In this document: in pieces, positions 43,421-53,086 of the stretch
How the letters are laid out: each line of letters begins with the position of its first letter
Numbering within the stretch: the first letter of the stretch is position 1
Origin: Clostridia bacterium
Lineage (GTDB): Bacteria > Bacillota > Clostridia > Oscillospirales > Acutalibacteraceae
Reading direction: 5' to 3'
NCBI GenBank assembly: GCA_017550105.1
Contig: JAFYLQ010000063.1
Span: forward strand, 62,001-126,000
DNA: 64,000 nucleotides
The notes under the pieces: model-generated
What the model saw: only the letters and a program-made list of their open reading frames with translations
Database searches by the model: none
Told to the model about the DNA's origin: nothing
Made by a program: the position numbers and the translations under genes

Positions 43421-44458
43421 ATGGCTCATTTCAGTGACGCAATTTATCAGCTTATCTCTATCATTATGTCAATAATGATGGCTCTCGGTATGGTTGGTAC
43501 TCCTTCTACTGACGATACACTCAAAAACATCAATGCAGACACAGTTCTCGATTTTGTTGTAGTTGGTGATACTCAGGTTTCTAACATTATGCCCAGCAGA
43601 GAAGCAAACTTTGCTGCTTTCGCTCAGGACATGAGAAACTCTCAGATTGACCTTGACGCTTTCATTGTAGCAGGTGACGTTACAGAAAACGGCTTCCCTG
43701 AAGAATACGCAAGAATCAAAGACAACATGTATGATTGGAAAGTAAACAACTACATTATGGTTACCGGTAACCACGATATCCGCCTTAATGAATACGAAGC
43801 AGGTACATCTCGCTTCTTTGAGTTTATGAACGATCTCAACGGCGGCAAGAACGACCAGAACAGCACTCACTACAAATATACTGTTGAAGGCTATACATTC
43901 CTTGTTCTCGGTTCAGATAACTGGGATTTCGAAAAAGCTTACATCAGCGACGAACAGCTTCAGTGGCTCAACATAGAGCTTAAAGAGGCTACAAAAACAG
44001 GCAGACCTGTATTCGTTATTGCTCACTATCCTCTTGCTGAGTCCCACGGTCTTCCCGGCACATGGGGTTCATCAAACAGTGATGATGTTTACGGCTCACT
44101 TCCCACATACGTTGCTCCCACAGACCCCGATTATACCGGTTCTATCGGCGAACAGTCAAACGAGGTTTATGAAATCCTCAACGATTACAAGAACGTATTC
44201 TTCATCACAGGTCACCTTCACACAGGCTTCGGTAAGAACACATACCAGACAATTGACGAGGCTAACAATGTTCAGGGCGTAAACGTTCCCTCAGTTGGTA
44301 TCGACAACAAGGACGGTTCTTACAACAACCCCGCAACAGGTCTTTTTGTTGAGGTTACACCCACACAGGTTACCTTCTACGCAAGAGACTTCGCTGAAGG
44401 CAAGTTCCTTACTGCTGACCAGTTTGAACAGGCAGTTATGACATACGACCTTATCTAA
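43421..44458 (+). CDS. Calcineurin-like metallophosphoesterase
   Basis: 345 residues. The five metallophosphoesterase blocks are present: VVVGDTQVSN, IVAGDVTENG, VTGNHDIR, IAHYPLAES and ITGHLHTGFG. The N-terminus (residues 4-25, FSDAIYQLISIIMSIMMALG) is hydrophobic but lacks basic residues, so it looks more like an amphipathic or membrane-touching helix than a Sec signal. Codon choice is biased to C/T-ending codons, unlike the neighbours, and the promoter is near consensus, both suggesting high expression. Substrate unknown; a second enzyme of the class is at 53087. Confidence 0.88.
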   Translation: MAHFSDAIYQLISIIMSIMMALGMVGTPSTDDTLKNINADTVLDFVVVGDTQVSNIMPSREANFAAFAQDMRNSQIDLDAFIVAGDVTENGFPEEYARIKDNMYDWKVNNYIMVTGNHDIRLNEYEAGTSRFFEFMNDLNGGKNDQNSTHYKYTVEGYTFLVLGSDNWDFEKAYISDEQLQWLNIELKEATKTGRPVFVIAHYPLAESHGLPGTWGSSNSDDVYGSLPTYVAPTDPDYTGSIGEQSNEVYEILNDYKNVFFITGHLHTGFGKNTYQTIDEANNVQGVNVPSVGIDNKDGSYNNPATGLFVEVTPTQVTFYARDFAEGKFLTADQFEQAVMTYDLI

Positions 44459-44472
44459 TTGAATTAAACCTA

Positions 44473-44505
44473 AGGAACTGCAGATTTTCTGCAGTTCCTC
44501 TTTTT
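44473..44505 (+). terminator. Terminator of metallophosphoesterase
   Basis: AGGAACTGCAG pairs with CTGCAGTTCCT around ATTTT, followed by CTTTTTT, 15 bp after the stop. Confidence 0.92.
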
Positions 44506-44547
44506 TGCCTTCCGCATATTATATTGCGGGAGGTGTTTTTTTATTTT

Positions 44548-44871
44548 ATGTGCTCTGACATTATAACCCTGGGGTTATCGGTACTTGGAATTATTTTTTT
44601 GTTAATTATTTTTGTACTTAAAATAATGGTATGGCAAAGCGACAAAATTACAGTTGTCGTGCCCTTTTATACGGATAATGCCACTGTATATTCCACGGTT
44701 TATCAACTATATTCCGTTTTTAATTTTTTAGGACTACATAAAAAATGCACCATAGTCCTTATAAACTACGGTGCATCTGAAAACTTTTGTAACGAAGTAC
44801 GTGAATTTTATAAAAATTATAATTTTGTTAAAATTCTGAACTCCTGCGATTTACAGAATAAACTCTTTTAA
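44548..44871 (+). CDS. Small membrane protein with GT2-like Rossmann segment
   Basis: 107 residues from the ATG at 44548, with GGGAGG 14 bp upstream (rather distant). One membrane helix (residues 5-28, [21 protein letters not shown]), then [26 protein letters not shown] and [20 protein letters not shown]. The strand-helix-strand order is like the start of a family 2 glycosyltransferase, but there is no DXD or catalytic part. It may be a degenerate or single-domain relative. The stop overlaps the argF stop (convergent). Function unknown; it might also be a non-functional fragment. Confidence 0.5.
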   Translation: MCSDIITLGLSVLGIIFLLIIFVLKIMVWQSDKITVVVPFYTDNATVYSTVYQLYSVFNFLGLHKKCTIVLINYGASENFCNEVREFYKNYNFVKILNSCDLQNKLF

Positions 44872-45851
44872 AGAGTCGCATACATTACGGCTTTAATTGT
44901 GTGCATTCTATTTTCTGCCTCTTTAAATACTACGGAGCGTTCGCTTTCAAAAACCTCGTCGGTAACCTCCATAGCATCACGGTTAAATTTCTCGCACATT
45001 TTCTTGCCGATTTCTGTCTTTTTATCGTGGTATGAGGGAAGACAATGCATAAAGATAGCATTTTCACCCGCATTGTCCATAAGTGCCTTGTTTACCTGAT
45101 ATGCACCTAAGTCGTTAATACGCTCTGCCCAAACAAGCTCGGGCTCACCCATTGAAACCCAGATATCGGTATAAATAACGTCTGCATTTTTTGTTGCTTC
45201 CTTGGGGTCCTCAATAAATGAAAGTGTAGCACCTGTTTCAGCGGCAATTTTCTTGCATTCATCCACAAGGGCTGAATCAGGGAAGTATTTTTCAGGAGCG
45301 CAAGCGGTGAAGTTAAGGCCCATTTTTGCACAACCCACCATAAGTGAGTTACCCATATTGTATCTTGCATCACCCATATAAACAAAGTTAATTCCCTTAA
45401 GGTAGCCGAAATGCTCCTTAATTGTAAGGAAGTCTGCAAGAATCTGTGTGGGGTGGAATTCGTTTGTAAGACCATTCCACACGGGAACTGATGAATACTT
45501 TGCAAGCTCCTCAACAACAGCCTGACCGTGACCGCGGTACTCAATACCGTCATACATTGAACTTAAAACACGTGCGGTATCCGCAATGCTTTCCTTTCTG
45601 CCTATCTGTGAAGCAGAGGGGTCAAGGTAAGTAACGCCCATACCCAAATCCCTTGCGGCAACCTCGAAGCTGCAACGGGTTCTTGTGCTTGTTTTTTCAA
45701 ATATAAGAGCAATATTTTTACCCTTGAGTGTATCGTGAGGAATACCGTTTTTCTTTTTTGCCTTAAGGTCTGCGGCAAGATTAATAAGGTACTCCATTTC
45801 CTCGCCTGTATAATCCAATAATTTTAAAAAGTCGCGTCCTTTGAGATTCAT
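44868..45851 (-). CDS. argF: Ornithine carbamoyltransferase
   Basis: 327 residues. [19 protein letters not shown] is the carbamoyl-phosphate loop, [18 protein letters not shown] and [10 protein letters not shown] (HCLP) bind ornithine and phosphate. Converts ornithine and carbamoyl phosphate to citrulline. Last gene of the arginine operon, 1 bp after argD; ATG behind GAGAGGAGC. Catabolic use cannot be excluded, but the operon setting argues for biosynthesis. Confidence 0.95.
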   Translation of the reverse strand: MNLKGRDFLKLLDYTGEEMEYLINLAADLKAKKKNGIPHDTLKGKNIALIFEKTSTRTRCSFEVAARDLGMGVTYLDPSASQIGRKESIADTARVLSSMYDGIEYRGHGQAVVEELAKYSSVPVWNGLTNEFHPTQILADFLTIKEHFGYLKGINFVYMGDARYNMGNSLMVGCAKMGLNFTACAPEKYFPDSALVDECKKIAAETGATLSFIEDPKEATKNADVIYTDIWVSMGEPELVWAERINDLGAYQVNKALMDNAGENAIFMHCLPSYHDKKTEIGKKMCEKFNRDAMEVTDEVFESERSVVFKEAENRMHTIKAVMYATL

Positions 45852-45852
45852 C

Positions 45853-47022
45853 TTAAAGCTCCTCTCTCATAGCATTTTTTATAATTCCAACGGCTTTTTC
45901 CAAATCCTCAAAAGGAATGTTAAGAGGAGGAAGAAGTCTTAATTTATTTTTGGCTTTAATGGGAAGAACACCGTTCTCCTGACATTCTTTAAGAACCTCG
46001 TTAACGTCCTTTTTGGTTTCAATGCCAAGCATCAGACCCAAGCCCGTAATACCCACAACGCCCTCGGCGTTACCAAGCTCACGTATGATATAATCGTGCT
46101 TTTCCTCAACGGACTTTAAGAATGCATCGTCAAGCCTTTTTATAATATTGTAGGCACCTGCACAGGAAACAGGATTGCCACCGAAGGTTGAACCGTGTGT
46201 TCCCGGTGTGTAAACCTCTGCAGTTTTTTCAAAGAACATTGTAGCACCCAAGGGCAAGCCACCGCCGATACCCTTAGCGGTTGAAACAATGTCGGGTGTA
46301 ATGCCGTACTTCATATAACCATAAAGAGCACCTGTTCTGCCGTTACCTGTCTGAACCTCGTCAACAACAAGAATAATATCTTCCTTTTCACAAAGGTCTG
46401 CAATTCCCTTTACAAAGGCTTCATCAAGGGGAACAACTCCGCCCTCGCCCTGTACAACCTCAAACATAATTGCGGCAATTTTATTTTCTTTTACAAGAGT
46501 CTTTATTCCTTCAATATCCCCTGCATCCGCATAAAGGAAGCCGTCTGTAAGGGGAAGGAAATCCTTGTGAAAGCTTTCCTGACCTGTTGCGGCAAGGGTT
46601 GTTATAGTTCTGCCGTGGAAGCTATTGTTAAGGGTTATTATTTTGTAATAATCAGTGCCCTTTTTCTCTGCCGCATATTTACGGGCGGCTTTTATTGCAC
46701 ACTCGTTAGCCTCGGCACCTGAGTTTGAAAAGAAAACCTTTTTAGCACCTGTTTTTTCACAAAGAATTTCTGCCAGCTTAACACAGGGTGATGAATAATA
46801 AAGGTTGGACGTATGCTGAAGGGTTGTTAACTGTTCAGTAACCGCTTCAATCCACTCTTTATCACCAACGCCGAACACACTGACACCGATACCCGTACCC
46901 ATATCAATGTATTCCTTACCCTCATCATCATAAAGCTTACTGCCTTCACCACGTACAATTTCAATGGGGAAACGTGCATAAGTATTAGCAACGTATTTTT
47001 TATCAAGCTCTTTAATACTCAT
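45853..47022 (-). CDS. argD: Acetylornithine aminotransferase
   Basis: 389 residues. Class III aminotransferase: [55 protein letters not shown] and [14 protein letters not shown] (PLP Lys). [17 protein letters not shown] is typical of ArgD. It aminates N-acetylglutamate semialdehyde with glutamate. It abuts argB with no gap. Confidence 0.95.
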   Translation of the reverse strand: MSIKELDKKYVANTYARFPIEIVRGEGSKLYDDEGKEYIDMGTGIGVSVFGVGDKEWIEAVTEQLTTLQHTSNLYYSSPCVKLAEILCEKTGAKKVFFSNSGAEANECAIKAARKYAAEKKGTDYYKIITLNNSFHGRTITTLAATGQESFHKDFLPLTDGFLYADAGDIEGIKTLVKENKIAAIMFEVVQGEGGVVPLDEAFVKGIADLCEKEDIILVVDEVQTGNGRTGALYGYMKYGITPDIVSTAKGIGGGLPLGATMFFEKTAEVYTPGTHGSTFGGNPVSCAGAYNIIKRLDDAFLKSVEEKHDYIIRELGNAEGVVGITGLGLMLGIETKKDVNEVLKECQENGVLPIKAKNKLRLLPPLNIPFEDLEKAVGIIKNAMREEL

Positions 47023-47895
47023 TTAATCCATCCCCTTAACCATTGTACCTGCACCCTCGTCGGTGAGCAATTCAAGAAGCACCGCGTGAGGAACACGGCC
47101 GTCAAGGATTGTAACACGTCTTACACCCTTTTCAATAGCCTCTATGCAACACTCAACCTTGGGAATCATACCGCCTGTAATAACACCCTCGTCAAAAAGC
47201 TGTCTTGCCTCCTCGGTATTTACTCGTTTAATTAACGAATCAGGGTCGTTAACATCCCTTAAAATGCCGGGAATATCGGTCATTGTAATAAGTCTTTCGG
47301 CATGCATTGCACCCGCAATAAAGGAAGCGGCAGTGTCGGCATTGATATTGTAAACGTTACCATCACTATCGCAACCCACAGTTGAAACAACGGGGATATA
47401 ATGCTTTTCAATAAGGTCTAAAATGGGTTGAACGTTTACGTTTGTAATTTCACCTACGAAGCCCAGTCTTTCGTCCTTAACCTTGGCTTCAATAAGATGA
47501 CCGTCAATACCTGAAATACCTACTGCATTGCCGCCGAATTCACCCAAAAGATTTACAAGCTGTTTATTGATTTTACCTGCAAGAACCATCTGCACAATTT
47601 CTGCAGTTTCCTTGTCAGTAACACGAAGACCGTCAACAAATTTACTTTCCTTACCCACCTTCTTGAGCATTTCGGAAATTTCGGGTCCGCCACCGTGAAC
47701 AAGCACGGGCTTGACACCTATAAGCCACAGAAGAACAATATCCTCCATAACCTGCATTTTAAGCTCTTCGCTTATCATTGCGTTGCCGCCGTATTTAACA
47801 ACAACTATTTTATCGTGATACTTCTGTATGTACGGAAGTGCCTGAGTAAGTATTTCCGCACGCTGATGATTATTAATATTCAAATTCTCGTTCAT
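47023..47895 (-). CDS. argB: Acetylglutamate kinase
   Basis: 290 residues. KIVVVKYGGNAMISEELK, VLVHGGGPEISEMLKKVG, FVDGLRVTDKETAEIVQMVLAG, VYNINADTAASFIAGAM and TDIPGILRD are family marks. Phosphorylates N-acetylglutamate, normally the feedback-controlled step; the N-terminal helix (NLNINNHQRAEILTQALPYI) is of the long, arginine-sensitive type, so arginine inhibition is likely but inferred. Confidence 0.95.
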   Translation of the reverse strand: MNENLNINNHQRAEILTQALPYIQKYHDKIVVVKYGGNAMISEELKMQVMEDIVLLWLIGVKPVLVHGGGPEISEMLKKVGKESKFVDGLRVTDKETAEIVQMVLAGKINKQLVNLLGEFGGNAVGISGIDGHLIEAKVKDERLGFVGEITNVNVQPILDLIEKHYIPVVSTVGCDSDGNVYNINADTAASFIAGAMHAERLITMTDIPGILRDVNDPDSLIKRVNTEEARQLFDEGVITGGMIPKVECCIEAIEKGVRRVTILDGRVPHAVLLELLTDEGAGTMVKGMD

Positions 47896-47899
47896 ATTA

Positions 47900-49111
47900 T
47901 CAAGTCCTGTAATCGCCGTTTATTTTTACATATTCGTACGTTAAATCGCAACCCCAAGCGGTTGAAGTGAATTCGCCCGAATTAAGACCAACGTTTATTG
48001 TAATCTCTTTTTCAAGAAGGATTTCCTTCGCGATTTCCTCAGAAAATTCAATTCCGGAGCCGTCCTTACAAACAGGGATTGTACCCTTAGCAGATGTAAA
48101 TGAAACGTCAACCTTTGTAACGTCAACGTCTGCACCGCTGTAGCCTATGGCACAAAGAACACGTCCCCAGTTAGCGTCGGCACCGAACATTGCCGCTTTA
48201 GTAAGAGATGAGCAGATAACACTCTTTGCAACTGTTTTTGCAGTAGCATCGTCCTTAGCACCTGTAAAAACACATTCAAGAAGCTTTGTTGCGCCCTCGC
48301 CGTCACCTGCAATCATTCTGCAAAGGTGCACGGTAACTGTGTTAAGTGCCTTCATAAACGTATCGAAGGCCTCGCCCTCGGCAGTGATTTCTTCGTTCCC
48401 TGCCATACCGTTTGCAAGAACCGTTACCATATCGTTTGTAGAGGTATCACCATCAACACTTACCATATTGAAGGTGCTCTGAATATCCTTTGAAAGCGCT
48501 TTCTGAAGCATTTCTGAAGAAATTGCAACGTCACTTGTAATAAATACGAGCATTGTAGCCATATTGGGATGAATCATACCCGAGCCCTTGGCAATACCGC
48601 CGATTTTACAGGTAACACCGCCAATTTCAAAGGAAACTGCAACCTCCTTCTGAACTGTATCGGTTGTCATAATACCCTCTGCCGCATCCTGACTGTTGTT
48701 GCCGAGAGCCGCCGTAAGAGTATTGATTGAATTTTTAATCGGTGTAATATCAAGGGGGAGACCGATAACACCCGTTGAAGCAACAATAACGTCATCCTCG
48801 CTGATATTAAGTGCCTCTGCGGTGATTTTTGCCATATTCTCCGCAACCTCAATACCGTTTGCATTACAGGTGTTAGCGTTACCGCTATTGCAGATAACCG
48901 CCTGTGCCTTACCGTCAATAAGGTGAGCCTTTGTAACTGCAAGAGGCGCACCCTTAACAAGGTTTGTAGTATAAACTGCCGCCGCAGATGCTTTTGTTTC
49001 ACTGAAAATCAAAGCAAGGTCTTTTTTTGTTTTGTTTTTTCTGATACCGCAATGAACACCGCCTGCGGTAAAGCCCTTTGCGGCACAGATACCGCCATTT
49101 ATAAATTCCAT
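47900..49111 (-). CDS. argJ: Glutamate N-acetyltransferase/amino-acid acetyltransferase
   Basis: 403 residues. FTAGGVHCGIRKNKTKKDLALI at the start; GSGMIHPNMATMLVFITSD contains the Ala-Thr self-cleavage site that gives alpha and beta chains, Thr being the nucleophile. It recycles the acetyl group from acetylornithine to glutamate, so no argE is needed. Lack of argA in the operon suggests ArgJ may also use acetyl-CoA. 4 bp from argB. Confidence 0.95.
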   Translation of the reverse strand: MEFINGGICAAKGFTAGGVHCGIRKNKTKKDLALIFSETKASAAAVYTTNLVKGAPLAVTKAHLIDGKAQAVICNSGNANTCNANGIEVAENMAKITAEALNISEDDVIVASTGVIGLPLDITPIKNSINTLTAALGNNSQDAAEGIMTTDTVQKEVAVSFEIGGVTCKIGGIAKGSGMIHPNMATMLVFITSDVAISSEMLQKALSKDIQSTFNMVSVDGDTSTNDMVTVLANGMAGNEEITAEGEAFDTFMKALNTVTVHLCRMIAGDGEGATKLLECVFTGAKDDATAKTVAKSVICSSLTKAAMFGADANWGRVLCAIGYSGADVDVTKVDVSFTSAKGTIPVCKDGSGIEFSEEIAKEILLEKEITINVGLNSGEFTSTAWGCDLTYEYVKINGDYRT

Positions 49112-49114
49112 TCT

Positions 49115-50041
49115 TTACACCTCGAGACCGTTTGTATCACTATTGCCAAGTACGATATTAAGGCATTCAACTGCGGCGCCTGAAGCACCCTTGCCTAAAT
49201 TATCGTATCTTGCAGTAAGAATAAATCTGTCCTCGTTACCAAAAACGGAAACAATCATACTATCCTTACCCGAAAGAAGCCCTGCAGAAATAAATCCTTC
49301 CTCGCTATTGTCACAATATGTAACAATGGGGCCTGTATATTTGTTTTTATAAATTTCTTTTATATCCTCAATACCATATCCTTCCTTTAAATCACTTTTG
49401 AATAAAGGAACGGTAACCTCCATACCCGAGTAGAAATCCCCTACCACGGGACAGAAAACGGGAGCGTTATCAATACCCGAAATCTTAACCATCTCTTTAA
49501 GATGCTTGTGACTCTGAGTAAGAGCATACTGTCTTGGAGCACCTAAAAGCTCGTCAGGTTCCTCCTCGTAGTCGGCAATCATTTTTTTACCGCCACCGCT
49601 ATAGCCTGTAAGTGAGAAGCAGGAAAGCTTGTCGGTATTTTCAAGAATACCCGCCTCAACAAGAGGATATACAAGCGAAATAAAGCCGCTTGCGTGACAT
49701 CCGGGAACCGCAATTCTTTTTGAATTTTTAATCTTTTCACGATGTGAAGCCGAAAGTTCGGGGAAACCGTAAGCCCAGTCGTCAAGTGTACGATGTGCAG
49801 TAGACGTATCAATAACTACCGTATTTTCGTTTTCAATTAAGGAAACGGATTCTCTTGCCGCATCATCGGGCAAACACAAAAAGGCAATATCCGCATTATT
49901 AAGTGCCTCCTCACGGCACTGAGGGTCCTTCCTTTTTTCATCGTCAAGGCTTATAAGCTCAATACCCTCAAAGGCTTCAAGTCTTTCATATATTCTTAAA
50001 CCGGTGGTACCGGCTTTACCGTCAATAAATATCTTTGTCAT
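49115..50041 (-). CDS. argC: N-acetyl-gamma-glutamyl-phosphate reductase (short, type 2)
   Basis: 308 residues. The NADP loop is IFIDGKAGTTGLRIYERL, the catalytic Cys is in IAVPGCHASGFISLVYPL, and FSLTGYSGGGKKMI is conserved. The short length and GKAGTTG loop are those of the type 2 ArgC group rather than the about 345-residue form. Reduces acetylglutamyl phosphate to the semialdehyde. 3 bp before argJ. Confidence 0.93.
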   Translation of the reverse strand: MTKIFIDGKAGTTGLRIYERLEAFEGIELISLDDEKRKDPQCREEALNNADIAFLCLPDDAARESVSLIENENTVVIDTSTAHRTLDDWAYGFPELSASHREKIKNSKRIAVPGCHASGFISLVYPLVEAGILENTDKLSCFSLTGYSGGGKKMIADYEEEPDELLGAPRQYALTQSHKHLKEMVKISGIDNAPVFCPVVGDFYSGMEVTVPLFKSDLKEGYGIEDIKEIYKNKYTGPIVTYCDNSEEGFISAGLLSGKDSMIVSVFGNEDRFILTARYDNLGKGASGAAVECLNIVLGNSDTNGLEV

Positions 50042-50051
50042 AATAACTCTC

Positions 50052-51422
50052 TTATTTGTTTAATTTTTTAACTCTTTCAACCTGTGCAAGAACGTTCTGA
50101 GGAGCGGGACCGCCCAAGGAGGTACGGTCGTTTACGCATTTATCAAGGTTAATTGCCTCGTAAACACCCTCATCGAATATTTCGCAGATGCCCTTGTATT
50201 TTTCAATGGGTAAGGTTTCAAGGGTGAGACCCTCGGCAATGCAAAGAGCAACAATTTCACCTGTTGCCTTGTATGCATCACGGAAGGGAAGCCCCTTACC
50301 CACAAGATAATCCGCACAGTCAGTAGCATTTATAAAGCCGCCCGCTGCCGCTTTACGCATATTGTCGGTAAGTGCGGTCATTGTATCAAGCATGGGAATG
50401 AAGGCGGTAAGGCACATTTTGACTGTATCGAAGGCATCAAAAATCGCCTCTTTATCCTCCTGCATATCCTTGTTATATGCCAAGGGAAGACCCTTCATCA
50501 TTGTAAGAAGTGTGGTTAAATCACCAAAAACTCTGCCTGATTTACCACGGATTAACTCAGTAATATCGGGATTCTTTTTCTGAGGCATAATGGATGAGCC
50601 TGTTGAGAAGGCATCGTCGAGCTCAATGAACTTGAATTCCCATGAGCACCAAAGAACAATTTCCTCTGAGAAGCGTGAAAGATGCACCATAAGAATTGAC
50701 AATGCAGATGCAAGCTCCATACAGAAATCTCTGTCGGAAACACCGTCAAGAGAGTTTTGCATTGCTCCCTTAAAGCCGAGGGCTTCAGCGGTCATTTCAC
50801 GGTCTGTGATGTAGGTTGTACCTGCAAGTGCACAGGAACCGAGAGGACAATAATTCATTCTGTTTTTTGCATCAATAATTCTTTCCTTATCACGAAGGAG
50901 CATTTCTGCATAAGCCATTAAATGATGACCGAAGGTAATGGGCTGTGCTCTCTGAAGGTGAGTATAACCGGGCATTACCGCACTTGCATACTGCTCTGCC
51001 TTTTTGCAAAGCACGTCAATAAGCTCTATAAGCTGATTAAGCACGTCATCACATTCGTGACGAAGGTAAAGTCTGATATCAAGCGCAACCTGGTCGTTAC
51101 GGCTACGTGCCGTATGCAAACGCTTGCCCGCCGCACCGATTCGCTGAGTTAATTCACCCTCAACGAAGGTGTGAATATCCTCTGCATTGGGGTCAATAAG
51201 CAGGGTGCCGTTTTCAATTTCGTTTTTAATATTGTTAAGACCCTCAACAATAAGACCTAAATCATCGCTTGAAATAATACCCTGTGCACAAAGCATTGTA
51301 GCGTGAGCAACGCTACCCTCGATATCCTCCTTGTACATACGGCTATCAAACTTGATTGATGAGTTAAAATCGTTGGTTTTCGGGTCGATTTCCTTTGAAA
51401 ATCTGCCTTTCCAGAGCTGCAT
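50052..51422 (-). CDS. argH: Argininosuccinate lyase
   Basis: 456 residues. LWKGRFSKEIDPKTNDFNSSI, HTARSRNDQVALDIRLYLR, PGYTHLQRAQPITFGHHL and the superfamily signature GSSIMPQKKNPDITELIRG are present. Splits argininosuccinate to arginine and fumarate. ATG behind AAGGAGATAT. It is separated from argG by 98 bp containing a hairpin, then runs into argC. Confidence 0.96.
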   Translation of the reverse strand: MQLWKGRFSKEIDPKTNDFNSSIKFDSRMYKEDIEGSVAHATMLCAQGIISSDDLGLIVEGLNNIKNEIENGTLLIDPNAEDIHTFVEGELTQRIGAAGKRLHTARSRNDQVALDIRLYLRHECDDVLNQLIELIDVLCKKAEQYASAVMPGYTHLQRAQPITFGHHLMAYAEMLLRDKERIIDAKNRMNYCPLGSCALAGTTYITDREMTAEALGFKGAMQNSLDGVSDRDFCMELASALSILMVHLSRFSEEIVLWCSWEFKFIELDDAFSTGSSIMPQKKNPDITELIRGKSGRVFGDLTTLLTMMKGLPLAYNKDMQEDKEAIFDAFDTVKMCLTAFIPMLDTMTALTDNMRKAAAGGFINATDCADYLVGKGLPFRDAYKATGEIVALCIAEGLTLETLPIEKYKGICEIFDEGVYEAINLDKCVNDRTSLGGPAPQNVLAQVERVKKLNK

Positions 51423-51478
51423 ATAAATATCTCCTTAGAGTGAATTGAATGTTAAAATATCCTATTATTAAACACAAT

Positions 51479-51507
51479 ACGACAAAGGATTATTTCACCT
51501 TTGTCGT
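51479..51507 (-). terminator. Stem-loop between argG and argH (possible partial terminator)
   Basis: ACGACAAAGG pairs with CCTTTGTCGT around a 9-nt loop. On the minus strand the following tract is ATTGTGTTTAATAAT, a weak terminator, so it may only lower argH-F expression or protect mRNA ends. Confidence 0.5.
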
Positions 51508-51520
51508 GTATTGCTTGTGA

Positions 51521-52753
51521 TTAGTTTTCTTCTCTCTGCTTGTCAAGAAGTGCTTTAACCTTAATTGAAAGACCAAAGAGGTTAATGAAGCCTGCAGAAT
51601 CCTGCTGGTTGTAAGCGCCGCCGTCGTCACCGAAGGATGCAACGTTTTCATCATAGAGTGAGTAGGGTGATGTGATACCTGCGTTGATGATGTTGCCCTT
51701 GTAAAGCTTAAGCTTAACGTCACCTGTTACTGTTTCCTGAGTCTTGTCAACGAAGGCTGAAAGAGCTTCACGAAGGGGTGTGAACCAAAGACCGTTGTAA
51801 ACAACCTCGCCGAACTTCTGAGCAACCAACTTTTTGTAGTGCTGAGTGTCACGGTCAAGAGTAATCATTTCAAGAAGCTCGTGTGCCTTGTAGAGAATTG
51901 CACCACCGGGAGTTTCGTAAACACCACGGCTCTTCATACCCACAAGACGGTTTTCAACGATGTCAAGAAGACCGATGCCGTTTGCACCGCCAACCTCGTT
52001 GAGCTTTTCAACGATTGCAAGACCGCCCATTTCTACGCCGTCAATTGCAGTGGGAACACCCTTTTCAAAGTGGATTGAAATGTATGTGGGTTCATCAGGA
52101 GCCTGTTCGGGAGAAACACCCATTTCAAGGAAGCCGTCCTTATTGTAAAGGGGCTCGTTTGCAGGATCCTCAAGGTCAAGACCTTCGTGTGAAAGGTGCC
52201 ATACGTTTTTATCCTTTGAATAGTTGGTTTCACGGTTAATCTTAAGAGGAATGTTGTGTGCTTCAGCGTAAGCAATTTCTTCCTCACGGGATTTGATATC
52301 CCATTCACGCCAAGGAGCGATGATTGCCATCTCGGGAGCGAAGGCCTTAAGAGTTAATTCAAAACGAACCTGGTCGTTACCCTTACCTGTGCAGCCGTGG
52401 CAGATAGCATCTGCACCCTCTTTAATAGCGATTTCTGCAAGACCCTTTGCAATACAGGGACGAGCGTGAGATGTACCTAAAAGATACTGCTCATACTCAG
52501 CACCGGCTTTAAGACAGGGCCAGATGTATTCTTCAACGTATTCCTCTTTGAGGTCGAGGATGTAAAGTTTTGAAGCACCTGTTGCGATTGCTTTCTCTTC
52601 AAGTCCGTCAAGCTCAGTACCCTGACCAACGTCACCTGAAACAGCAATAACCTCACAGTTGTTGTAATTTTCCTTGAGCCAGGGGATGATGATTGATGTG
52701 TCAAGACCGCCTGAGTATGCAAGAACTACTTTTTTGATATCCTTCTTATTCAT
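51521..52753 (-). CDS. argG: Argininosuccinate synthase
   Basis: 410 residues from the ATG at 52753 behind TTGGAGGAAAT; the frame is open further without a ribosome site. [19 protein letters not shown] is the PP-loop, and [32 protein letters not shown] and [18 protein letters not shown] are conserved. It joins citrulline and aspartate with ATP. First gene of the arginine locus, under the promoter and ARG-box pair at 52790-52845. Confidence 0.96.
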   Translation of the reverse strand: MNKKDIKKVVLAYSGGLDTSIIIPWLKENYNNCEVIAVSGDVGQGTELDGLEEKAIATGASKLYILDLKEEYVEEYIWPCLKAGAEYEQYLLGTSHARPCIAKGLAEIAIKEGADAICHGCTGKGNDQVRFELTLKAFAPEMAIIAPWREWDIKSREEEIAYAEAHNIPLKINRETNYSKDKNVWHLSHEGLDLEDPANEPLYNKDGFLEMGVSPEQAPDEPTYISIHFEKGVPTAIDGVEMGGLAIVEKLNEVGGANGIGLLDIVENRLVGMKSRGVYETPGGAILYKAHELLEMITLDRDTQHYKKLVAQKFGEVVYNGLWFTPLREALSAFVDKTQETVTGDVKLKLYKGNIINAGITSPYSLYDENVASFGDDGGAYNQQDSAGFINLFGLSIKVKALLDKQREEN

Positions 52754-52789
52754 TTTTATTTCCTCCAAAATCAAGATGTATTCACCATG

Positions 52790-52824
52790 TGCAAAAATAT
52801 TCATTCGATATGCATAGTTATACA
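52790..52824 (-). promoter_or_regulatory. Tandem ARG-box-like operators of argG
   Basis: Minus strand TGTATAACTATGCA (52824-52811) and TGAATATTTTTGCA (52803-52790). Their centres are 21 bp apart, the spacing of paired ARG boxes bound by an ArgR hexamer. The first overlaps the -10 element. The second matches the Bacillus-type box TGAATAAAAATKCA apart from A/T swaps in the centre. Confidence 0.65.
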
Positions 52825-52845
52825 CCTTTATGCAAAAAAAGTCAA
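52817..52845 (-). promoter_or_regulatory. Sigma-A promoter of argG
   Basis: Minus strand TTGACT (52845-52840), 17-bp spacer, TATAAC (52822-52817). Confidence 0.75.
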
Positions 52846-53019
52846 CAGATTTACAAAAATATTTTTTATATATGGTTTTTTCGCCTTTTTGCAGTAAAAC
52901 CCAATAAATACGCCGTATATTTTGGTTATTTTTGCAATAAATATCAGCAAAACTGTTTCATATACGGGCTCCAATCCCGCAAATATTTATGCATTATAAT
53001 TGTATATATGCATTCTTTA

Positions 53020-53033
53020 TGCATTTTTGTGCA
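53020..53033 (-). promoter_or_regulatory. Distal ARG-box-like site
   Basis: Minus strand TGCACAAAAATGCA, 12 of 14 like TGAATAAAAATKCA, about 215 bp upstream of the proximal pair. It might support DNA looping but could be chance in AT-rich DNA. Confidence 0.3.
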
Positions 53034-53034
53034 T

Positions 53035-53070
53035 AAAAAAATCACCGCAACACTTTCGCATTGCGGTGAT
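53035..53070 (-). terminator. Terminator of secreted metallophosphoesterase
   Basis: Minus strand ATCACCGCAA pairs with TTGCGGTGAT, followed by TTTTTTTATG, 17 bp past the stop. Confidence 0.9.
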
Positions 53071-53086
53071 TTTATCGTGATTTTAA

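Larger units (their letters stand above)
52754..53034. other. Intergenic control region upstream of argG
   Basis: About 330 bp without a gene separate argG from the metallophosphoesterase gene. They hold the argG promoter, two ARG-box-like sites, a third similar site at 53020-53033, several TGCAT repeats between 52986 and 53036, and a small CGGG/CCCG hairpin near 52965-52980. No riboswitch or T-box was recognised. Confidence 0.6.

Noticed and set aside
52940..52985. Possible T-box or attenuator upstream of argG
   Set aside because: A CGGG/CCCG hairpin exists but there is no T-box sequence, specifier loop or terminator before argG.
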